Origin: Thermoanaerobaculales bacterium
GTDB taxonomy: Bacteria; Acidobacteriota; Thermoanaerobaculia; Thermoanaerobaculales; Sulfomarinibacteraceae
Length of the DNA stretch: 17,719 bases
Reading direction: 5' to 3'
Assembly: GCA_025456385.1 (NCBI GenBank)
Contig: JALOKS010000018.1
Coordinates: 1 to 17,719, forward strand
Below the pieces are notes generated by a model. The model saw only the letters and a program-made list of their open reading frames with translations, was not told the DNA's origin and did no database searches. A program made the translations under genes and the position numbers. This document shows, piece by piece, positions 6,520-13,846 of this stretch (position 1 is its first letter; every line of letters starts with the position of its first letter).

Positions 6520-9126
6520 GTGCCCGGAACCCACCAGTACACCGTCAAGGCCTCGGAGGCGCTGCAGGAGGCCTTCCGTCTCGCCGCCGCCCGCGGCAAC
6601 CCGGAGGCCACCCCCAGCCACCTGCTGCTGGCGCTGATCCGCCAGGAGGCGGGCATCGCGCCGCGCCTGCTCGCCCGGGTCGGCGCGCCCGCCGCGGCGC
6701 TTGCCGCCGAGATCTCGGCCGCGCTCGACCGCCTGCCCGCCGCCCAGGGCGGTGCCGAGCCGCAGGCCTCGCGCGGCCTGCGCCAGGTGCTCGACGCCGC
6801 GCAGACGCTGGCGCCCCAGTTCCAGGACCAGTACGTGTCGGTCGAGCACCTGCTGATGGCCCTCGCCTCGGTGCCGGACACGGAGGCCGCGCGGGCCCTG
6901 ACCGCCCACGGCGTCACCGGCGAGTCCCTGCTCACCGCCATCCAGGACCTGCGCGGCTCGCACCGGGTCACCGACGCCAACCCCGAGGACACCTACGAGG
7001 CCCTCGCGACCTACGGTCGCGATCTCACCGAGCTCGCCCGCGCGGGCAAGCTCGACCCGGTGATCGGACGCGACGAGGAGATCCGCCGGGTGATGCAGGT
7101 GCTGACCCGGCGCACCAAGAACAACCCGGTCCTCATCGGCGAGCCCGGGGTCGGCAAGACCGCCGTCGCCGAGGGTCTCGCGCAGCGCATCGCCTCCGGC
7201 GACGTCCCCGAGATCCTCGCGAAACGGCGCATCGTCGCCCTCGACATGGGCGCGCTCATCGCGGGCGCCAAGTACCGCGGCGAGTTCGAGGACCGGCTCA
7301 AGGCCGTCGTTAAAGAGGTGGTGAGCTCGGACGGCGAGGTGATCCTCTTCATCGACGAGCTCCACACTCTGGTCGGCGCCGGCGCCGCCGAGGGCGCGAT
7401 GGACGCCGCCAACATCCTCAAGCCGGCGCTCGCCCGCGGCGAGCTGCGCGCCGTCGGCGCGACGACCCTCGCCGAGTACCGCAAGCACGTCGAGAAGGAC
7501 GCCGCCCTCGAGCGCCGGTTCCAGCCGGTCGTGCTCGGCGAGCCCTCGGTCGAGGAGACGGTCGCCATCCTGCGCGGGCTCAAGGAGAAGTACGAGGTCC
7601 ACCACGGCGTGCGCATCGCCGACACAGCGCTGGTCGCCGCCGCGGCCCTGTCGAAGCGCTACATCACCGATCGCTTCCTGCCCGACAAGGCCATCGACCT
7701 CGTCGACGAGGCGGCCTCGCGGCTGCGCATCGAGATCGACTCGATGCCGACCGAGATCGACCAGCTCGAGCGGCGGGCGCTGCAGCTCGAGATCGAGAAG
7801 CGTGCGCTCGCCAAGGAGAAGGACAGGGCCTCCAAGGAGCGGCTCGCGGCCATCGAGGAGGAGCTCGCCGGCCTGCGCGAGAAGAGCTCCGGCCTCAAGG
7901 CGCAGTGGCAGGCCGAGAAGGAGATCATCGGCCGTCTGCAGGGCCTCAAGGAGCGGATCGAGGCGACGCGCGAGGCGGCCGACCGAGCGGAGCGCGAGGG
8001 CGACCTGGAGCGCGCGGCCCAGCTGCGCTACGGCGAGCTGGTCGGCCTCAACCAGGAGCTCGAGCGGACCTCGACGCGGCTCAAGGAGCACCAGGCGGAG
8101 CACGGCACGATGCTCGCCGAGGAGGTCGGCGAGGAGGACATCGCGCGCTCGGTCTCGAAGTGGACGGGCATCCCGGTGTCGCGCCTGCTCGAGGGCGAGA
8201 AGGAGAAGCTCCTCAAGATGGAGGAGCGCATCGGCGAGCGGGTGGTCGGCCAGGACGACGCGCTGGCCGCGGTGGCGGCGGCGGTGCGGCGCGCCCGCGC
8301 CGGGCTCAAGGACCCCAACCGGCCGATCGGCTCCTTCCTCTTCCTCGGGCCCACCGGGGTGGGCAAGACCGAGGTCGCGCGCGCCCTCGCCGAGTTCCTC
8401 TTCGACGACGAGCGGGCGATGGTCCGGATCGACATGTCGGAGTACATGGAGAAGCACTCCGTCGCGCGCATGATCGGCGCCCCGCCCGGCTACGTCGGCC
8501 ACGACGAGGGCGGCCAGCTCACCGAGGCGGTGCGGCGGCGGCCCTACTCGGTGCTGCTCCTCGACGAGGTCGAGAAGGCCCACCCCGACGTCTTCAACGT
8601 CCTCCTTCAGGTCCTCGACGAGGGCCGCCTCACCGACGGCAAGGGGCGGACGGTCGATCTCCGCAACACGGTCGTGATCATGACCTCCAACATCGCGTCC
8701 GCCATCATCCGCGACCTCCCGGAGGCCGAGCGCGAGCGCATGACCGCCCTCGTCGAGGCCGAGCTCAAGCGGGCCTTCCGCCCCGAGTTCCTGAACCGCA
8801 TCGACGAGGTGCTGATCTTCCACCGCCTCTCCGAGGAGGACGTCGAGAGGATCGTCCACATCCAGCTCGCCAACCTCAACCGGCTGCTCGCCGGACAAGG
8901 TTTGGCCGTCGACGCCACGCCCGCAGCCGCCCGCCTCCTCGCCGACCGCGGTTTCGACCCCGAGTTCGGGGCGCGGCCGCTCAAGCGCGCCATCCAACGC
9001 CTGGTCCAGGACCCGCTGGCGCGGATGGTGCTCGCGGGCGAGATCGGACCCGGCACCACCATCCGGCTCGAGGACGTGGACGGCGAGCTGGTGCTGACCA
9101 CGAGTGACACCCAGGTCAGTTCATAG
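6520..9126 (+). CDS. clpB: ATP-dependent protein disaggregase ClpB
   Basis: This 868-residue Hsp100 chaperone acts as a cytoplasmic hexamer that threads aggregated proteins through its pore, normally together with DnaK. The N-terminal Clp repeat domain covers about residues 1-150. NBD1 has Walker A GEPGVGKT at 207-214 and Walker B VILFIDE at 274-280. The charged coiled-coil middle domain runs roughly from 405 to 530, which separates ClpB from ClpA and ClpC. NBD2 has Walker A GPTGVGKT at 610-617 and Walker B VLLLDE at 678-683, followed by KAHPDVFN. The C-terminal D2 small domain contains GFDPEFGARPLKRAIQ. The GTG start is supported by GGAGG nine bases upstream. Length is normal for the family. 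It stands alone with its own promoter, and heptad element 2 follows its TAG within five bases. Confidence 0.98.
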   Translation: MPGTHQYTVKASEALQEAFRLAAARGNPEATPSHLLLALIRQEAGIAPRLLARVGAPAAALAAEISAALDRLPAAQGGAEPQASRGLRQVLDAAQTLAPQFQDQYVSVEHLLMALASVPDTEAARALTAHGVTGESLLTAIQDLRGSHRVTDANPEDTYEALATYGRDLTELARAGKLDPVIGRDEEIRRVMQVLTRRTKNNPVLIGEPGVGKTAVAEGLAQRIASGDVPEILAKRRIVALDMGALIAGAKYRGEFEDRLKAVVKEVVSSDGEVILFIDELHTLVGAGAAEGAMDAANILKPALARGELRAVGATTLAEYRKHVEKDAALERRFQPVVLGEPSVEETVAILRGLKEKYEVHHGVRIADTALVAAAALSKRYITDRFLPDKAIDLVDEAASRLRIEIDSMPTEIDQLERRALQLEIEKRALAKEKDRASKERLAAIEEELAGLREKSSGLKAQWQAEKEIIGRLQGLKERIEATREAADRAEREGDLERAAQLRYGELVGLNQELERTSTRLKEHQAEHGTMLAEEVGEEDIARSVSKWTGIPVSRLLEGEKEKLLKMEERIGERVVGQDDALAAVAAAVRRARAGLKDPNRPIGSFLFLGPTGVGKTEVARALAEFLFDDERAMVRIDMSEYMEKHSVARMIGAPPGYVGHDEGGQLTEAVRRRPYSVLLLDEVEKAHPDVFNVLLQVLDEGRLTDGKGRTVDLRNTVVIMTSNIASAIIRDLPEAERERMTALVEAELKRAFRPEFLNRIDEVLIFHRLSEEDVERIVHIQLANLNRLLAGQGLAVDATPAAARLLADRGFDPEFGARPLKRAIQRLVQDPLARMVLAGEIGPGTTIRLEDVDGELVLTTSDTQVSS

Positions 9127-9130
9127 TTTC

Positions 9131-9221
9131 GAGTTCTGAGTTTTGAGTTGTGAGTTCCGCCCGCCCCCCCGGACCCCTGGGAGGGAGGGGGAGAACTCAA
9201 AACTCAAAACTCAAAACTCAA
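9131..9221 (+). repeat. Heptad inverted element 2 (after clpB)
   Basis: This is the clearest member of the family. Four consecutive 7-bp units GAGTTCT, GAGTTTT, GAGTTGT, GAGTTCC occupy 9131-9158. A 35-bp core follows that is C-rich then G-rich (GCCCGCCCCCCC to GGGAGGGAGGGG). Four perfect tandem AACTCAA units lie at 9194-9221. The GAGTT cores pair fully with the AACTC cores, and the GC-rich core can pair on itself, so the RNA could fold as one long hairpin of about 90 nt. It starts 4 bp after the clpB stop. There is no U-tract, so it is not a standard intrinsic terminator. Confidence 0.8.
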
Positions 9222-9232
9222 CACTGCGCCCT

Positions 9233-9256
9233 GCCGACCTTCGGCGGGGGGTCGGC
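9233..9256 (+). promoter_or_regulatory. Small inverted repeat before glycerate kinase
   Basis: GCCGACC (9233-9239) and GGTCGGC (9250-9256) form a perfect 7-bp inverted repeat around a 10-bp loop, ending 13 bp before the proposed ATG. TACACT (9257-9262) follows at once and lies 7 bp before the ATG, the spacing expected for a leaderless start. It has no convincing -35. In DNA this GC-rich a 7-bp repeat may be chance. Confidence 0.25.
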
Positions 9257-9269
9257 TACACTGACTCCG

Positions 9270-10607
9270 ATGCTCTCTCTATCCGACATGCGGCGCGATG
9301 CACGCGCCGCCTTCGACGCCGCGGTCGCCGAGGTGCAGCCGCGCCGCCTCGTACCGCGGGTGGTGCAGAAGATCGGCAGCTCGCTGGTCGTCGCCGGCGA
9401 GCGCTGGCCGGAGGTGGGTGGGCGCCGCGTCGTGATGGCGATCGGCAAGGCCGCCCCCGGGCTCGCCGAGGCCTGGATCGCCGCCGCAGCCGGGTGGGCG
9501 GGCGAGGTCTGGGTGCTGAGCCCGCATGACGCCCCGGTGTCGGCGCGCCTCGAGGCGGCGGCCACGATCCTGCGCGGCTCCCACCCCTACCCGGATGCCG
9601 CGGGCGAGGCGGCGACCCGGCGCCTGCTCGAGGTCGCGACCTCGCTCGGCGACGACGACCTGCTCGTCGTGCTGCTCTCGGGCGGCGGCTCGGCCCTCCT
9701 CGCGGCGCCGGTCGCCGGGATCGAGCTCGCCGAGGTGCGCGCCACCACCCAGGCCCTGCTCCACGCGGGCGCGGCCATCTCGGAGCTCAACTGCGTGCGC
9801 CGCCAGCTGCTGGCGGCAGCCGGCGGCGGGCTCGCCCAAGCGGCGTGGCCGGCCCCGGTGCGCACGCTGATCCTGTCCGACGTCCTCGGCGACCCACTGC
9901 CCGACATCGCCTCCGGGCCTACCGTGCCGCCGAGCAGCGGAGCCGCGGACGCCCTCGCGGTCCTCGATCGTCTCGCCCTCCGCACCGAGGTTCCGGCCGC
10001 GGTGCGGCGGGTCCTCGAGACGGCAGCCGCCCGACCGACCGAGGTGCCGGCGTGGGCCGCGGCGGTCTCGACCCGGGTCATCGGCAACAACCTCAGCGCC
10101 GTCACCGCTGCCGCGCGCGAGCTCCAGCGCCGCGGTTACGTCGTCGAGGTTGCGCGCGACCGGCTGACGGGTGAGGCCCGCGACCGCGGCCGCGAGCTCG
10201 CGGACGAGGTGCGAGCGTGGAAGCCGCCGGCGCCCGCGGCCGTGGTTTCAGGCGGCGAGACGACCGTCACCGTGCGCGGCGGCGGGCGCGGCGGCCGCAA
10301 TCAGGAGCTCGCGCTGGCGGCCGCGATGGAGCTCGACGGCGCCGACGGCATCGTGCTGCTCGCGGCCGGCACCGACGGCATTGACGGGCTCTCCGACAAC
10401 GCCGGCGCGGTCATCGACGGCGGCACGGCGGCGCGGCTGCGGGCGGCCGGCGTCGACGCCGCCGCAGCGCTCGCCGCCAACGACAGCGCGGCCGCGCTCG
10501 CGGCCGCCGGCGACACGATCCACACCGGGCCGACCGGCACCAACGTCTGCGATCTGACGATGGTGCTGCAGGCGCCCGTCCCCGAGCCTCGAAAGGAGAG
10601 ACCATGA
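9270..10607 (+). CDS. Glycerate 2-kinase (GckA/TtuD type, DUF4147-MOFRL)
   Basis: The 445-residue product belongs to the glycerate kinase family with an N-terminal DUF4147 domain and a C-terminal MOFRL domain; it phosphorylates D-glycerate with ATP, feeding serine, glyoxylate or sugar-acid breakdown into glycolysis. Visible motifs are VMAIGKAAPGLAEAW, GSHPYPDAAG, LLSGGGSALL, ISELNCVRRQLL, LILSDVLGDPLPDIASGP, GGRGGRNQELALAAA, AAGTDGIDG and HTGPTGTNVCDL. The segment usually reading NTVRKHLS with a later KGG is NCVRRQLL with GGG here, so a normally conserved lysine is replaced by arginine. The ATG at 9270 is preferred; the open frame extends upstream to 9150 but would translate the heptad repeat, and an ATG at 9288 is also possible. 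The stop overlaps the hflK start (ATGA), indicating one transcription unit. Confidence 0.9.
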   Translation: MLSLSDMRRDARAAFDAAVAEVQPRRLVPRVVQKIGSSLVVAGERWPEVGGRRVVMAIGKAAPGLAEAWIAAAAGWAGEVWVLSPHDAPVSARLEAAATILRGSHPYPDAAGEAATRRLLEVATSLGDDDLLVVLLSGGGSALLAAPVAGIELAEVRATTQALLHAGAAISELNCVRRQLLAAAGGGLAQAAWPAPVRTLILSDVLGDPLPDIASGPTVPPSSGAADALAVLDRLALRTEVPAAVRRVLETAAARPTEVPAWAAAVSTRVIGNNLSAVTAAARELQRRGYVVEVARDRLTGEARDRGRELADEVRAWKPPAPAAVVSGGETTVTVRGGGRGGRNQELALAAAMELDGADGIVLLAAGTDGIDGLSDNAGAVIDGGTAARLRAAGVDAAAALAANDSAAALAAAGDTIHTGPTGTNVCDLTMVLQAPVPEPRKERP

Positions 10608-11593
10608 AGTTCTCGGACCCCCGGACGATCGATATCTCCGAGCTGCGGCCCGCACGGCCGCCGAACCGGGTTCTCGCCGCCGCCGCGCTGCTCGTGCTCG
10701 GCGCGCTGCTGCTCTTCAGCAGCGTCTTCACCGTGCAGCCGGAGGAGGTCGGCATCGTGCTCCGCTTCGGGGCCTTCACGCGGACCGCCAACCCCGGCCT
10801 CAACTTCAAGCTGCCGGCGCCCGTCGAGCGGGTCCTCAAGGTTCCCGTGCAGCGGCAGCTCAAGCAGGAGTTCGGCTTCGAGACCGTCGAGGCCGGTGTG
10901 CGCACGCGCTACTCGGACCGCGACCTGCAGGCGGAGTCCCTGATGCTCACCGGTGATCTCAATGTCGCGGTCGTCGAGTGGATCGCCCAGTACCGTGTCG
11001 CCGACCCCTACAAGTACCTCTTCAAGGTGCGCAACGTCAGCACGACCTTCCGCGACATCAACGAGGCGGTGATGCGGGCGGTGGTCGGCGACCGCTCGGT
11101 CGACGAGGTCATCACGGTCGGCCGCCTGCAGATCGAGGACCAGGTCAAGCTCAAGCTGCAGGAGCTCTGCGACCGTTACGAGACCGGCATCGTGGTCGAC
11201 CAGATCGTGCTCCAGAACGTCAACCCGCCCGACCCGGTCAAACCCTCCTTCAACGAGGTCAACCAGGCCGAGCAGGAGCGCGAGCGCTCGATCAACGAGG
11301 CTCGCGGCGAGTACAACCGGGTCATTCCGCGCGCCCGCGGCGAGGCGGCGCAGGTCGTCGAGCAGGCCCGCGGCTACGCCATCGATCGCATCAACCGCGC
11401 CCGCGGCGACGCGGCCCTCTTCGAGGAGGTCTACGCCGCCTACCGCCGCGCCCCGGAGGTCACCCGCCGCCGCATCTTCCTCGAAACGATGGAGGCGGTC
11501 TACCCGGCGATGCAGCGCAAGATCCTGCTCGACAAGCGGCTCGAGGGCGTCCTCCCCCTGCTCCAGCTCGGCGGGGCGGAGGTGAAGCCATGA
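10604..11593 (+). CDS. hflK: HflK-like SPFH/prohibitin membrane protein
   Basis: This 329-residue SPFH-domain protein is expected to form, with HflC, the large periplasm-facing cage that surrounds and modulates the membrane protease FtsH. A single transmembrane helix lies at about 23-44. The SPFH domain follows (VQPEEVGIVLRFGAF, NPGLNFKLPAPVERV, then VEWIAQYRVADPYKYLF), and after it a charged coiled coil with NQAEQERERSINEARGEYN and repeated RARGEA or RARGDA segments. The cytoplasmic N-terminus is only about 22 residues and lacks the long Gly/Pro-rich stretch of E. coli HflK. The assignment as HflK rests on the VDQIVLQNVNPPDPVKPSFNEVN block and on its position before hflC. The ATG overlaps the kinase stop by 4 bp and has GGAGAG upstream; its own stop overlaps hflC by 4 bp. 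Confidence 0.92.
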   Translation: MKFSDPRTIDISELRPARPPNRVLAAAALLVLGALLLFSSVFTVQPEEVGIVLRFGAFTRTANPGLNFKLPAPVERVLKVPVQRQLKQEFGFETVEAGVRTRYSDRDLQAESLMLTGDLNVAVVEWIAQYRVADPYKYLFKVRNVSTTFRDINEAVMRAVVGDRSVDEVITVGRLQIEDQVKLKLQELCDRYETGIVVDQIVLQNVNPPDPVKPSFNEVNQAEQERERSINEARGEYNRVIPRARGEAAQVVEQARGYAIDRINRARGDAALFEEVYAAYRRAPEVTRRRIFLETMEAVYPAMQRKILLDKRLEGVLPLLQLGGAEVKP

Positions 11594-12516
11594 AACGGCT
11601 GCCGACGATCCTCGCGGTCCTCGGCGCGGCCCTCGTTGTCGCCTTCCTCGGCGGTGCCTTTTTCACCGTCAACGAGGCCGAGCAGGTGATCATCACCCAG
11701 TTCGGCAAGCCGGTCGGCGCGCCCATCACCACCCCGGGCCTCAAGCTCAAGCTGCCCTTCATCCAGAAGGCGAACTTCTTCGACAAGCGCTTCCTCGAGT
11801 GGGACGGCGAGCCCAACGAGGTGCCGACCAAGGACAAGCGTTTCATCTACGTCGACACCTACGCGCGGTGGCGGATCACCGACCCCCTCCTGTTCTTCCA
11901 GCGCCTGCGCGACGAACGCGGCGCCCAGTCGCGGCTCGACGACATCCTCGACGGCGAGGTCCGCAACACCATCGCCAAGCACGACCTGATCGAGGTCGTG
12001 CGCTCGACGAACCGCGAGTTCGAGGTCAGCTCCGCGATCGAGGGCGAGGGGGTCCGTGAGATCACCGTCGGCCGCTTGGAGCTCGAGAAGCAGGTGCTCG
12101 AGAACGCATCCGCCCGCACCGCGGTGCTCGGCATCGAGATCCTCGACTTCCAGCTCAAACGCACCAACTACGCCGAGGTCGACCGCCCCAAGGTCTACGA
12201 GCGGATGATCTCCGAGCGCAAGCGGATCGCCGAGGAGTACCGCTCCGAGGGCGCGGCGCGGGCCGCCCGCCTGATCGGCGACAAGGACCGCGACCTGCAG
12301 GAGATCACCTCCGAGGCCTACCGCGAGGCGCAGGAGATCAAGGGCAAGGCCGACGCGCAGGCGGCGGAGATCTACGCCGGCGCCTACAACCGCGACCCCG
12401 ACTTCTACCGCTTTCTCAAGACCATGGAGGTCTACCGCACGACCATGGACGAGGAGACGATCCTGCTGCTGACGACGGATGGAGAGTTCTTGAAGTACCT
12501 GGAGAGGGACAGGTAG
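11590..12516 (+). CDS. hflC: HflC-like SPFH/prohibitin membrane protein
   Basis: The 308-residue partner of HflK has one N-terminal membrane helix (about 4-26), then the SPFH domain with VNEAEQVIITQFGKPV, TPGLKLKLPFIQKANFFDKR and VDTYARWRITDPLLFFQ. It closes with a long helix-forming tail containing ERMISERKRIAEEYRSEG and KGKADAQAAEIYAGAY, then NRDPDFYRFLKTMEVY. These last motifs are characteristic of HflC. The ATG at 11590 overlaps the hflK TGA (ATGA), so synthesis of the pair is probably coupled to give equal amounts. It is the last gene of the kinase-hflK-hflC unit, and heptad element 3 begins about 10 bp after its TAG. Confidence 0.95.
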   Translation: MKRLPTILAVLGAALVVAFLGGAFFTVNEAEQVIITQFGKPVGAPITTPGLKLKLPFIQKANFFDKRFLEWDGEPNEVPTKDKRFIYVDTYARWRITDPLLFFQRLRDERGAQSRLDDILDGEVRNTIAKHDLIEVVRSTNREFEVSSAIEGEGVREITVGRLELEKQVLENASARTAVLGIEILDFQLKRTNYAEVDRPKVYERMISERKRIAEEYRSEGAARAARLIGDKDRDLQEITSEAYREAQEIKGKADAQAAEIYAGAYNRDPDFYRFLKTMEVYRTTMDEETILLLTTDGEFLKYLERDR

Positions 12517-12526
12517 GACAAATTTT

Positions 12527-12634
12527 GAGTTCGCAATTTTGAATTTTGAATTTCCGCCCGCCCACCCTCGTCAGGGGGTGCCACGATGGGTGGATGGGCG
12601 GCATTCAAAATTAAGAACTAACAATTCATAATTC
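12527..12634 (+). repeat. Heptad inverted element 3 (between convergent hflC and udg)
   Basis: Four 7-bp units GAGTTCG, CAATTTT, GAATTTT, GAATTTC (12527-12554) lead into a GC-rich core of about 45 bp. The core runs from CGCCCGCCCACCC to GGGTGGATGGGCGGC and is itself nearly self-complementary. The right arm reads GGCATTC, AAAATTA, AGAACTA, ACAATTC, ATAATTC (12600-12634), a degenerate series complementary to the left units. Number, register and the CCGCCCGCC junction agree with element 2, although the unit has shifted from GAGTT to GAATT. It begins about 10 bp after the hflC stop. Confidence 0.75.
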
Positions 12635-12672
12635 AACGATTGGAGTCAACCGTCGGTTGACTCCAATCGTTG
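12634..12672. repeat. Perfect 39-bp palindrome containing the udg stop codon
   Basis: CAACGATTGGAGTCAACCG (12634-12652), one central T, and the exact reverse complement (12654-12672) make 19 perfect base pairs. On the minus strand the first half encodes the last residues of the uracil-DNA glycosylase (QRLESTDG) and the stop codon sits at the turn. The hairpin could end transcription from either convergent side, though no long T-tract follows on either strand. It is much more AT-rich than a chance palindrome in this genome would be. Confidence 0.85.
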
Positions 12673-13305
12673 CATCACCTTCTTCAGGTCCTCCCACACC
12701 TCACGCTTGGCGCTCGGCGTCCGCAGCAGGTAAGCGGGGTGGAAGGTGGGCAGCAGCGGCGTGCCGCGGTAGGACGACCAGCGTCCGCGCAGGGCGCCGA
12801 TCGGCTTGGTCGAGCCGGTGAGCCGGCGCGCCGCCGGCTTGCCGAGGGCGACGATGACCTGCGGCCGGATGAGCTCGATCTGGCGATCGAGAAAGGGCGC
12901 GCAGGCGGCCGCCTCGTCCTCCTGGGGATCGCGGTTGCCGGGCGGGCGGCACTTGACGACGTTCGCGATGTAGACCTCGGTGCGCGCGAAGCCCATGGCG
13001 ACGATCATGCGGTCGAGGAGCTGACCCGCCTGGCCGACGAAGGGTCGGCCCGTGCGATCCTCCTCGGCGCCCGGCCCCTCACCGATGAACATCACAGGGG
13101 CCCGCGGGCTGCCCTCTCCGAAGACCACGCTGCGGCGCTGCTCGGAGAGCCGGCACAGCGTGCAGGCCTGCGCCGTCCGCGCCAAGGCCTCCAGGGACGA
13201 GGCCTCGACCCTCGGTGCGGCTTCCCTCGGCGCGCCTGCGGGCAGCAGCGGCGAGTCCGCCCAACCCATGTCGTCGAGGTAGCGGCTGAGCTCGCGGGGC
13301 CTCAT
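12646..13305 (-). CDS. Family 4 (iron-sulfur) uracil-DNA glycosylase
   Basis: This 219-residue DNA repair enzyme removes uracil from DNA as the first step of base excision repair. Motif A GEGPGAEED is at 75-83 and motif B HPAYLLR at 189-195. Four cysteines at 48, 51, 119 and 135 (CTLC, VKCRPPGNRDP, ACAPF) have the spacing that holds the [4Fe-4S] cluster in family 4 enzymes. Length fits the family. The ATG at 13305 is taken as start; a GTG directly before it (13308) is equivalent. It follows rpoZ after 61 bp on the same strand and may be the last gene of a gmk-rpoZ-udg unit. Its final eight codons and stop form the left half of a perfect palindrome, so the extreme C-terminus (after KKVM) is probably not functional protein but repeat-derived. 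Confidence 0.93.
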   Translation of the reverse strand: MRPRELSRYLDDMGWADSPLLPAGAPREAAPRVEASSLEALARTAQACTLCRLSEQRRSVVFGEGSPRAPVMFIGEGPGAEEDRTGRPFVGQAGQLLDRMIVAMGFARTEVYIANVVKCRPPGNRDPQEDEAAACAPFLDRQIELIRPQVIVALGKPAARRLTGSTKPIGALRGRWSSYRGTPLLPTFHPAYLLRTPSAKREVWEDLKKVMQRLESTDG

Positions 13306-13366
13306 CACTCACCGCCGGGTATCGCGCGCGCCCCGACCGCGGCCAGGAGCTGCCGACAGAGGGCGC

Positions 13367-13846
13367 TCAGCCCTCCTCCTCGGCGTCGAAGTCGTCATCG
13401 AGGTCGATCTCCTCGTCGGCGTCCTCATCGTCGTCGGCGGCGAGTTCCCCGTCGGCGACCTCCCGCTTGGCGCCGCGGCTCATCCCGAGGAGCTTCTGCA
13501 GCCGCAGGAGCTCGTCATCGCGGTCCTCGTCCTCGTCCGCGATCTCCTCGACGCTGGCGGTGGGGAGCACGTCGGGAATCGCCTGCCGCAGGTCGCGCTC
13601 GTTGGCGGCCTCCATTTCGGCCCGGAACTGCTCGACCAGGGCCTGGCGGTGGGCGTCGAGCTCCTCCTGGGTGAGCACCCGCCAGTTGACCTGCCCGCCC
13701 TCGACGTCATCGCGGGCGATCAGGGTCGGCTTGGCGCGGCGGCTGTCGGTGCGCGGCTTGGCGCCCTTGATGATCTGCTCGGCGCGCTGCGACACGACGA
13801 CGATGTAACGGAAGACGGAGTCGAACTCTTTCGGTAGCTGAATCAT
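13367..13846 (-). CDS. rpoZ: RNA polymerase omega subunit with long acidic C-terminal tail
   Basis: The 159-residue product starts with the omega core: FRYIVVVSQRAEQIIKGAKPR at 12-32 and RRAKPTLIARDDVEGGQVNW at 36-55. This small subunit binds the beta-prime C-terminus and helps assemble RNA polymerase. Typical omega proteins have about 70-110 residues; here a helical region (60-130) is followed by a strongly acidic tail in which about 16 of the 22 residues at 137-158 are Asp or Glu. The ATG at 13846 overlaps the gmk TGA by 4 bp (ATGA), the classic gmk-rpoZ arrangement, which supports both the call and the start. A longer in-frame reading into gmk is a shadow. The tail's role is unknown; it could contact basic proteins or mimic nucleic acid. 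Confidence 0.82.
   Translation of the reverse strand: MIQLPKEFDSVFRYIVVVSQRAEQIIKGAKPRTDSRRAKPTLIARDDVEGGQVNWRVLTQEELDAHRQALVEQFRAEMEAANERDLRQAIPDVLPTASVEEIADEDEDRDDELLRLQKLLGMSRGAKREVADGELAADDDEDADEEIDLDDDFDAEEEG

Noticed and set aside
9131..9221. CRISPR array
   Set aside because: The units are 7 bp, directly tandem and mirrored around a GC core; there are no 25-40 bp repeats with unique spacers and no cas genes.
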